From NCBI GenBank assembly GCA_002841035.1, contig PHDR01000123.1, forward strand, positions 1 to 7,913: a stretch of DNA of 7,913 nucleotides. The letters are read 5' to 3'. The DNA is from Bacteroidetes bacterium HGW-Bacteroidetes-12 (GTDB lineage Bacteria > Bacteroidota > Bacteroidia > Flavobacteriales_E > Vicingaceae). Positions 1 through 5,090 of this stretch are shown here, piece by piece (position 1 is the stretch's first letter; each line of letters opens with the position of its first letter). The notes beneath the pieces were generated by a model that saw nothing but the letters and a program-made list of their open reading frames with translations, was not told where the DNA came from and did no database searches. Made by a program: the position numbers and the translations under genes.

Positions 1-219
1 GATAAGGATATAGAAATCTTATCTTTAATAGAAAGATATTATGACCAAAACAATCATCCGAACGGAAAACTTGTTAGGGGTTCTAATTGGTACGATGAAC
101 GATTTTCAAACAAATTAGGAAAGAATACTGAAGGTATTAATGCAAAAGTATTTGTAAATCCAGACAGCACATATTCTACTCTTGGTTTTAGATATGTAAT
201 TCATGTTAAAGTAAAATGA
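1..219 (+). CDS. C-terminal fragment of a formylglycine-generating-enzyme (SUMF1/GldJ-like) domain protein, 5' end outside window
   Basis: An open frame runs from the first base to a TGA at 217-219, giving 72 residues with no start in the window. It contains KLVRGSNWYDERFS and, near the end, DPDST-like NPDSTYSTLGFRYVIHVK. This pattern (VRGGSW, then a spacer, then a Pro-Asp and an I/LGFR block) is what the C-terminus of formylglycine-generating-enzyme/sulfatase-modifying-factor domains looks like, a fold also used by the Bacteroidota gliding lipoproteins GldJ/GldK. The second Gly of the usual GGSW is Ser here. The N-terminal part and any signal peptide or lipobox are outside the window, so whether it is an enzyme, a gliding protein or another SUMF1-fold lipoprotein cannot be decided. 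The family call is from the motif alone. Confidence 0.5.
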   Translation, partial: DKDIEILSLIERYYDQNNHPNGKLVRGSNWYDERFSNKLGKNTEGINAKVFVNPDSTYSTLGFRYVIHVKVK

Positions 220-280
220 TAAATAAATTATTCTCAAGTGCTTTTGTAATGCGTTCGTGTATGAATTGAAAATTATTATG

Positions 281-288
281 TATGTTTG
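281..288 (+). promoter_or_regulatory. possible -7 box (TATGTTTG) for the SIMPL gene
   Basis: TATGTTTG matches the Bacteroidota -7 consensus TAnnTTTG and would give a leader of about 95 bases before the ATG at 389. No TTG/TTTG -33 element sits at the expected 17-23-base spacing. The same 11-mer ATGTATGTTTG recurs at 1303-1313 in front of the rhuM-like gene. In DNA this AT-rich the match could be chance. Confidence 0.25.
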
Positions 289-388
289 GAAATAATAAGC
301 AAACTATATATAAGCACCTAATTATTATAGATAAGTGTATTTTTCTTATATATATTTAGTATTATACTCTGATAAAAACAAATACAAT

Positions 389-1120
389 ATGAAAACATTA
401 AAAACAATGACCATTTTTCTGCTTTTGACAGCAACTTTTACAGTATTCGGACAAACAACTACGGATTCAGAGGTAGAAAAACGATACATAGAAGTGACTG
501 GAACAGCAGAAAAAGAAATTATTCCAGACGAAATTTATATTTCCATAACTATTCGTGAACGACATGAGGGAAAAGAGAAAATAACTATTGACAAGTAAGA
601 AACGGATTTAAAAGAAGCATTAAAAAGTATTGGTGTTCCGCTTGATAATCTTTTTCTTTCTGATGCAAACGCAAATTACATAAGAGTTAAATGGACAAAA
701 AAGGACGTAATCACTAAAACAGAATATGTTTTAAAAGTTGGAGATGCTTTAACAGTTGGTAAAGTATTCGAGAAACTTGACGAACTGAAAATTGTTGACG
801 CTGATATTTCAAAGGTAAGCCATTCAAAGCTTGAGGAGTTTAAAAAGGAAGTGCGAATTATGGCAATTAAAGCAGCAAAGGAAAAGGCAGACTACTTGCT
901 TACAGCCATTGGTGAGCAGACAGGAAAAGCGATGAAAGTATTTGAACAATCACCGACATACAAAATTGACGATTCCAATTTGAATATTCGGAATGCGAGA
1001 AATGTGAGTTCTTACTACGAGGGCGAAGGAAAAATGAGTATTTCAGACAAGGACAAGATTATCCAATTTCAAAAAATCAACTTACAAGCAGCGATTTACG
1101 TGAAATTTGAAATAAAATAA
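389..1120 (+). pseudogene. SIMPL-domain (DUF541) periplasmic protein interrupted by an in-frame TAA
   Basis: The chosen start is ATG 389, followed by a signal peptide: MKTLKTM, a hydrophobic stretch IFLLLTATFTVFG, then QTTTDSE. The frame then reads RYIEVTGTAEKEIIPDEIYI, the typical opening of SIMPL/DUF541 proteins (secreted or periplasmic, function poorly defined). A TAA at 596-598 (codon 70) interrupts it. The same frame then continues without another stop for 173 codons to TAA 1118-1120, including KSIGVPLDNLFLSDANANY, FKKEVRIMAIKAAKEKADYLL, GEQTGKAM and a C-terminal IYVKFEIK, all SIMPL-like. The restored length, 243 residues, is normal for the family. Family members usually have Gln at this position (DKQE...), so one C-to-T change (CAA to TAA) explains the lesion. 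It may be a recent nonsense mutation, a sequencing error or, less likely, readthrough. An internal ATG at 851 could give only an 89-residue C-terminal piece. Confidence 0.8.
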
Positions 1121-1221
1121 ACAGGCACACTCTAATCTAAAGCTAAGCAAGAGCGACTAAGGACTTATATACCGCAATCAAATGAATTTTCGGGAATATC
1201 TAGCATTTTGGTTGCTGTATA

Positions 1222-1269
1222 ACTCAAACTAAACATTTCCGCAGTATTGCGGAACTATTAAGTTTGAGT
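1222..1269. repeat. nested hairpin in the gap between the SIMPL and RhuM genes
   Basis: The 254 bases 1121-1374 hold no long gene. Within them, ACTCAAACT (1222-1230) pairs perfectly with AGTTTGAGT (1261-1269). Inside, TTCCGCA (1237-1243) and TGCGGAA (1248-1254) form a perfect 7-bp stem with the loop GTAT. The result is one long extended hairpin with an asymmetric internal loop. There is no T-run after it, so a simple intrinsic terminator is unlikely. It resembles a mobile-element or recombination-site palindrome (see findings). The rest of the gap shows nothing I recognise beyond a possible promoter near 1306. Confidence 0.65.
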
Positions 1270-1305
1270 ATATCTACAAAGCTAAAATAATTCTTATTTT
1301 TAATG

Positions 1306-1313
1306 TATGTTTG
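1306..1313 (+). promoter_or_regulatory. possible -7 box (TATGTTTG) for the RhuM gene
   Basis: TATGTTTG fits TAnnTTTG and would place transcription start near 1317, about 58 bases before the rhuM-like ATG. No good -33 element is found at standard spacing. It shares ATGTATGTTTG with the site before the SIMPL gene. Weak evidence only. Confidence 0.25.
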
Positions 1314-1374
1314 TGGTAGAAGAACAAAAGAAGAAGAAGAAATCAATTCTTAAAAAGAAAAGTAAGAAATAAAT

Positions 1375-2388
1375 ATGGATTTATCGAAATATCAACCCAA
1401 CAGCCAATTTCTACTTTATAAAACCGACAAGGGTGATATAAAGGTGGATGTTATGCTGCAAAACGAAACAATATGGCTACCACAGATTAAAATAGCCGAG
1501 CTTTTTGAAGTAAAGATTCCTGCTATATCAAAGCATTTAAAAAACATTTTTGAAAGCGGAGAGTTAAATGAAAAAGTGGTTGTTTCCATTTTGGAAATAA
1601 CCACTCAACATGGTGCTATTGCTGATAAAACGCAAACAAAATCAATTAAATTTTACAATCTCGATGCTATTATTGCGGTTGGTTATCGTGTAAATTCTAA
1701 TAGAGCCACGCAATTCAGAATTTGGGCAACGGCTGTGCTAAAAGAATTTATTATCAAAGGTTATACTATGGATGTGGAACGCTTAAAAAATCCACAACCC
1801 ATTTTTGGGCAAGACTATTTTAAAGAACAGCTCGAAAAAATCAGAGATATCCGAAGTTCGGAACGTAGGTTTTATCAGCAAATTACAGATATTTATGCCG
1901 AATGTAGTATTGATTATGACTACGATTCGGAAATTACAAAAGAATTTTTCGCAACTGTTCAAAACAAACTGCATTGGGCAATTACAAAGCAAACAGCAGC
2001 CGCAAATCACGAAAAAGAAAAAATGGGTTTAACCAATTGGAAAAACTCGCCTGGCGGAAAAATTAGAAAATCAGACGTTTCAATTGCCAAAAACTATCTT
2101 ACCGCAGATGAGCTAAAACCACTTAACCGCATTGTTTCGATGTATCTGGATTATGCTGAAGACCAAGCCGAACAAGGGATTGCAATGACTATGAAAGATT
2201 GGGCTGAAAAATTGAATGCGTTTCTACAGTTTAATCAAAAAGATATTTTACAAAACGCAGGCAAAGTTACTGCTGCCATAGCAAAAGAATTTGCCGAGAA
2301 TGAGTATGAAAAGTACAAACCAATTCAAGATAAATTGTTTGAAAGTGATTTTGATAAAGAAATAAAAAAACTATTAAAAGGTAAATAA
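1375..2388 (+). CDS. RhuM-family protein (virulence RhuM family)
   Basis: This 337-residue protein has the full layout of the RhuM family (named from a Salmonella SPI-3 gene; biochemical role not established). An N-terminal DNA-binding-like part has ETIWLPQIKIAELFEVKIPA (31-50) resembling a helix-turn-helix, followed by KFYNLDAIIAVGYRVNSNRA (92-111) and FRIWATAVLKEFIIKGY (114-130), the hallmark block. The C-terminal region carries IRSSERRFYQQITDIYA (159-175), EFFATVQNKLHWAI (190-203), MGLTNWK and YLDYAEDQAEQGIAMTMKDW. Start: ATG 1375 opens directly into MDLSKYQPNSQFLLYKTDKGDIKV, a normal N-terminus. The gene is followed after one base by an ATG that looks like the start of hsdM. RhuM genes commonly sit inside type I restriction-modification loci, so this is likely the surviving member of such a locus. 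Compared with family members as I recall them, a few residues seem missing after QTAA (207-210). Confidence 0.88.
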   Translation: MDLSKYQPNSQFLLYKTDKGDIKVDVMLQNETIWLPQIKIAELFEVKIPAISKHLKNIFESGELNEKVVVSILEITTQHGAIADKTQTKSIKFYNLDAIIAVGYRVNSNRATQFRIWATAVLKEFIIKGYTMDVERLKNPQPIFGQDYFKEQLEKIRDIRSSERRFYQQITDIYAECSIDYDYDSEITKEFFATVQNKLHWAITKQTAAANHEKEKMGLTNWKNSPGGKIRKSDVSIAKNYLTADELKPLNRIVSMYLDYAEDQAEQGIAMTMKDWAEKLNAFLQFNQKDILQNAGKVTAAIAKEFAENEYEKYKPIQDKLFESDFDKEIKKLLKGK

Positions 2389-2389
2389 T

Positions 2390-2494
2390 ATGTCGGAAAG
2401 TGCAATAATATCAAAAGCGTGGAATTTTCCCTTCCTCTCCCCGCTGCCGCAAGCGACCCGCTTGTGGTTTCTATTATTTTTAAATCAAGCATAA
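2390..2494 (+). pseudogene. hsdM: 5' stub of type I restriction-modification DNA methylase gene (hsdM), truncated
   Basis: ATG 2390 follows the RhuM stop by one base. The reading MSESAIISKAWNF matches the opening of HsdM methyltransferase subunits (the family start is of the form MSE..IISKVWNFAN.LRDDGV). After residue 13 (base 2428) similarity ends: the frame continues through a pyrimidine tract and a REP arm (PFLSPLPQATRLW...) and stops at TAA 2492-2494. The frame therefore encodes 34 residues, of which only the first 13 look genuine. The methyltransferase and target-recognition domains, and any hsdS or hsdR, are absent. The one-base spacing to rhuM implies they were translationally linked in the intact locus. 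The match is short and from memory, so the call is moderate. Confidence 0.55.
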
Positions 2495-2581
2495 AGTTAC
2501 TAAACCTTTTTCATTACAAAATTTTTTTACACTACTATATTTCTAAGTTTTATTTACCACAAGCGGGACGCTTGCGGCAGC
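2443..2581. repeat. REP doublet / REPIN-like element with 26-nt inverted ends
   Basis: The left arm 2443-2468 and right arm 2556-2581 are reverse complements over 26 nt with one mismatch (GCGACCCG against GCGTCCCG). Each arm is itself a hairpin. The left has CAAGCG-ACC-CGCTTG at 2450-2464, extendable to a 9-bp stem with one G-T pair. The right has CAAGCG-GGA-CGCTTG at 2560-2574. The 87-base middle is very AT-rich and has no coding signal. GC-rich palindromic arms in inverted pairs in AT-rich DNA fit REP doublets (REPINs), which are mobilised in trans by RAYT/IS200-like transposases. No transposase is present here. It lies exactly between two gene fragments. Confidence 0.75.
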
Positions 2582-2583
2582 AA

Positions 2584-2727
2584 TGGGTTGTTTTTACTGA
2601 TTCAAATGCATTTTTTGAGATGTTGAAAAATCATAACAAACTTAATACAGTTCTTTTGTTAATGAGCTCAGGAAATTTTGATGGTGTTAATTTGAATGAA
2701 TTTAGTGAAAACTGGATTAATGATTAG
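2584..2727 (+). pseudogene. 3' remnant of an Mpl-type murein peptide ligase gene
   Basis: From about 2584 to TAG 2725-2727 the frame reads VVFTDSNAFFEMLKNHN, NTVLLLMSSGNFDGVNLNEF and ends in ENWIND. The LLLMSSGNFDG block resembles the C-terminus of Mpl-type ligases (UDP-MurNAc:tripeptide ligase, murein recycling), where E. coli Mpl has VLVMSNGGFGG. Only about 47 codons remain. The Mur ligase ATP-binding and central domains are absent and the coding similarity begins right at the REP arm. An open frame does extend back through the REP element to 2419, but that part is not protein-like. The 3' end overlaps the end of the convergent thioredoxin-fold gene by 11 bases, a normal arrangement for real gene ends, which supports this being native sequence. 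Confidence 0.5.
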
Positions 2728-2959
2728 CATAGTTTGTTTTTAGGTATTTTACAATATCAATACCGTAACCAATTAATCGATTATTTTTTACCAATGCAGG
2801 AACAATCATTAATGCAAAGGGTAAATTAGGTTTTTCTTCATAGATATTAATAATTTCTACATTAATATCTAATTTATTGAGTTTATCAAGAATTTGTTTA
2901 CAACCAGAACAATTGTTTCCGATAAAAAGCGTGTATGATGATGTTTGATTTTTCAACAT
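2717..2959 (-). CDS. small thioredoxin-fold / glutaredoxin-like CxxC protein
   Basis: This 80-residue protein has the pattern of a minimal thioredoxin-fold disulfide reductase. A first beta strand (YTLFIGNN) leads to Cys17-Ser-Gly-Cys20 at the start of a helix, then a second strand (NVEIINIYEE). Val53-Pro54 in LMIVPALV is in the position of the cis-proline that faces the active site. The C-terminus ends with a strand-turn-helix (NRLIGYGIDIVKYLK). There is no signal peptide, so it is cytoplasmic. The ATG at 2957-2959 abuts the stop codon of the Crp/Fnr gene (TAAATG, zero spacing), so the two are almost certainly co-transcribed and translationally coupled. A redox partner or target of the regulator is possible but is an inference. 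It could equally be annotated as thioredoxin family or glutaredoxin. Confidence 0.75.
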   Translation of the reverse strand: MLKNQTSSYTLFIGNNCSGCKQILDKLNKLDINVEIINIYEEKPNLPFALMIVPALVKNNRLIGYGIDIVKYLKTNYANH

Positions 2960-3640
2960 TTATTTTAATTTTTCAATGTCTCTTATTAGGAAACGATTTC
3001 GCTCTAAATGTAATAAATTTTGTTCCTTCAATTCGTTTAATATTGTTGTAACTGTTTGTCTTGAAGTTGCTGTTAAGTTAGCAATATCTTGATGTGTTAG
3101 GAAATGTTTTACCAAAATTTCATGTCCAATTTTCTGACCTTGGTCTTGCCCCATTTCTCTAATAAAATCAATAATTCTAGTACGTGCATCTTTAAAGATA
3201 ATTGACTCTAAACGTCTTTCAATTTTTTGTAATCGCAAACCAATTAGTTTGGTAACTCTTAGGTTAAGACTGGAGTTGTTAGACATTAATTCTTCCATAT
3301 CTTCGATTGTCATGGCACAAATTTTAACTTCATTATCTAAGGCAATCGCAAAATCTTTTCGTTTGCCTTCTTCAACCAAACTTAATTCTCCAAAAATTTC
3401 ACCAGGGCCTAAAATGGCTTTAATAATTTCTTTTCCATCATCAGAATAGGTTCCTATTTTAACTCTGCCTTTTTTTAAAAAGAATAGCACAGATGAAGGG
3501 TCGTCAGGAAAATAGATGTATTCATTTTTTTTTATAAAACTATCTTTAATTTTTTTTGCCATTTTCATCTTATCTGATAATGACAGGCATTTTAGTAAAT
3601 TGAAATTTTCTAAATGCCAGAGTTTGGTTTCGGTTGACAT
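2960..3640 (-). CDS. Crp/Fnr family transcriptional regulator
   Basis: 226 residues, the usual length. The N-terminal cyclic-nucleotide-binding beta-roll covers about residues 12-115: FPDDPSSVLFFLKKGRVKIG (44-63), then GPGEIFGELSL (78-88). A long dimerisation helix (about 112-150) follows. The C-terminal winged helix-turn-helix has LTHQDIANLTATSRQTVTTI (181-200), the DNA-recognition helix being around SRQTVTTI. In E. coli CRP the phosphate of cAMP is held by Arg-Ser after the GEL motif; here the equivalent stretch is KRKDFAIA (93-100), with Asp where Ser/Thr is expected. There is also no N-terminal Cys cluster of the Fnr iron-sulfur type. The ligand is therefore unknown. The 82-base gap to nadK upstream may carry its own promoter, but I see no convincing box. 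The downstream redox gene abuts it directly. Confidence 0.9.
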   Translation of the reverse strand: MSTETKLWHLENFNLLKCLSLSDKMKMAKKIKDSFIKKNEYIYFPDDPSSVLFFLKKGRVKIGTYSDDGKEIIKAILGPGEIFGELSLVEEGKRKDFAIALDNEVKICAMTIEDMEELMSNNSSLNLRVTKLIGLRLQKIERRLESIIFKDARTRIIDFIREMGQDQGQKIGHEILVKHFLTHQDIANLTATSRQTVTTILNELKEQNLLHLERNRFLIRDIEKLK

Positions 3641-3722
3641 GATTATCTTGTTTTAAGTGTAAAATTATTTGTTTAATTGAATATAGAATGTCTAAAAAGG
3701 TACATTTCTTTTTTTTTTAAGC

Positions 3723-4601
3723 TTAGTTTCGTTTATCAATGCCCCACATGAGTTTATTTCTTAATGTTTCTAAAAAGGTATGATTTTTAAGACGAACTAA
3801 ACGAATGGTGTGTGGCGTTTTTTTTATTTTAAAAGAGGTATTAATAGGTACAGATTTAAATCGAGAATCTAATGCGACTAAGAAAGAGTCTGTTCGTGCT
3901 TCAATTTGAAATGAAAGTACTTTATTGTCAGGAATGATAAGTGGGCGAACATTCAAATTATGAGGCGCAATAGGAGTGAGTATTATACTTTCTGAACTCG
4001 GAAAAAGAATTGGACCATTGCAGCTCAGCGAATAAGCGGTTGAACCTGTTGGTGTTGAAATTATTAATCCGTCAGCCCAATAAGAGTTTAAAAATTCACC
4101 ATCTAAGTAAGTATGAATAGTAATCATGGTTGAACTATCAGAGCGTTGTAAGGTGATTTCATTTAAAGCGAAATTATCGTTGCCAAATAAATTATTTTCA
4201 GTTTCAATACTCAACATGGTTCGTTTGTCAATCTCATAAGCTCCATTTATCAGGCTTTTTATGGCTTGAGCTATTTCATCGGTAGTAACACTTGATAAAA
4301 ACCCCAATCGCCCAGTATTGATTCCTAAAATGGGAATATTACTATCTCTAACTAAAGTAATTGTTTCTAAAAATGTTCCATCGCCACCAATACTAATTAA
4401 ATAATCAGTACCATTTAAATCACTGTGAAAAGAAAATTCTGTAATTGATTGGCTAAACCTTATTGAGTTTTCTTTCAAAAATTGATAGAAAGAGCTATAA
4501 ATAGTAACTGAAATATTGTTACGGTCTAATTCATCAAAGAAAAATTGAATGGAAGAAAGGTATTTTTCGCTTACATTTTTTCCGTAGATTGCATATTTCA
4601 C
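3723..4601 (-). CDS. nadK: NAD kinase
   Basis: NAD kinase phosphorylates NAD+ to NADP+ in the cytoplasm, the only route to NADP. The 292 residues carry all family motifs: GGDGT at 72-76 (nucleotide phosphate binding), NTGRLGFL at 95-102, NEI at 147-149, and ADGLIISTPTGSTAYSLS at 177-194. The C-terminus FLETLRNKLMWGIDKRN is typical of flavobacterial NadK. The start codon is GTG at 4599-4601, giving MKYAIYGKN. No ATG in frame lies nearby upstream, and the resulting N-terminus is the normal family opening, so GTG is chosen. Transcribed leftward; the gene before it ends 105 bases upstream, so it probably has its own promoter in 4602-4706, though no clear box is seen. It may read on into the Crp/Fnr gene. 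Confidence 0.96.
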   Translation of the reverse strand: MKYAIYGKNVSEKYLSSIQFFFDELDRNNISVTIYSSFYQFLKENSIRFSQSITEFSFHSDLNGTDYLISIGGDGTFLETITLVRDSNIPILGINTGRLGFLSSVTTDEIAQAIKSLINGAYEIDKRTMLSIETENNLFGNDNFALNEITLQRSDSSTMITIHTYLDGEFLNSYWADGLIISTPTGSTAYSLSCNGPILFPSSESIILTPIAPHNLNVRPLIIPDNKVLSFQIEARTDSFLVALDSRFKSVPINTSFKIKKTPHTIRLVRLKNHTFLETLRNKLMWGIDKRN

Positions 4602-4706
4602 TTTTTGTAGTTTTATATTTCAATTCAATATTGTGAAATTAGTTGTTTTGGATTAAATAAAGAATTAAAAAATCAATTTGTTTTTATTTCACAGGGAAAG
4701 GAGTGC

Positions 4707-5078
4707 TTAAATAACTTTATAAGATGCATGTTTAATTAGAACATCCATTGAAATAACTTCTAGTGTTTTTTCATTTGTGGCTTCTAATATTACTTTTGGT
4801 GCAGCACCATTTTCGTATGCTTCTTTAAAACGCAATGCACACAAACACCATTTATCGCCAGGTTTTAATCCATCAAAGCCAAAAGCAGGATGAGGTGTGG
4901 ACAAGTCATTACCAACGCTTTTAGAAAAAATGAGAAATTCTTCAGTAACTTCCACACAAACAGTATGCATGCCAGAGTCAGATTCATCAGTATTGCAACA
5001 TCCATCTCTAAAATAGCCTGTTAAAGGGTTGTTACTACAGGCTATTAGTGGTTCTCCAAATACGTTTAAGTTTTCCAT
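4707..5078 (-). CDS. DUF2237 family protein
   Basis: The 123-residue protein matches DUF2237 across its length. It has NVFGEPLIACSNNPLTGYFR, then DGCCNTDESDSGMHTVC, EFLIFSKSVGNDLSTPHPAF, LKPGDKWCLCALRF, and VILEATNEKTLE. It has six cysteines (positions about 14, 27, 28, 41, 78 and 80), several in the conserved GCCNT and WCLC motifs. No reaction or structure-based role is firmly known to me for this family, and the Cys content is suggestive of metal or redox chemistry only as inference. It has no signal peptide, so it is likely cytoplasmic. It starts 12 bases after the stop of the SpoIID-domain gene and so shares its transcript. The functional link is not obvious. Confidence 0.88.
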   Translation of the reverse strand: MENLNVFGEPLIACSNNPLTGYFRDGCCNTDESDSGMHTVCVEVTEEFLIFSKSVGNDLSTPHPAFGFDGLKPGDKWCLCALRFKEAYENGAAPKVILEATNEKTLEVISMDVLIKHASYKVI

Positions 5079-5090
5079 AATTTTTTAGAT

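Noticed and set aside
335..388. ATG 335 as the start of the SIMPL protein
   Set aside because: It adds an aromatic-rich, non-signal-like extension (MYFSYIYLVLYSDKN) before a textbook signal peptide that begins at ATG 389.
596..598. Reassigned TAA codon (alternative genetic code)
   Set aside because: Most other genes in the window end cleanly at TAA at family-typical positions, so TAA is a stop here.
2419..2583. Open frame 2419-2727 as a single 102-residue gene
   Set aside because: Its first 55 codons translate the pyrimidine tract, both REP arms and the AT-rich core; only the last ~47 codons look like protein. It is a chance join to the Mpl-like remnant.
3525..3533. A9 (minus strand) run in the Crp/Fnr gene as a programmed slippage site
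   Set aside because: The frame is intact on both sides and such runs are expected in AT-rich genes with Lys-Lys-Asn codons; there is no alternative product of interest.
3709..3718. T10 run between nadK and the Crp/Fnr gene as a terminator
   Set aside because: It is on the strand opposite to transcription of both neighbours and has no preceding GC stem.
4633..4692. GTGAAAT...ATTTCAC inverted repeat upstream of nadK
   Set aside because: Only 7 bp with a 46-base AT-rich spacer; expected by chance in such DNA, with no supporting feature.
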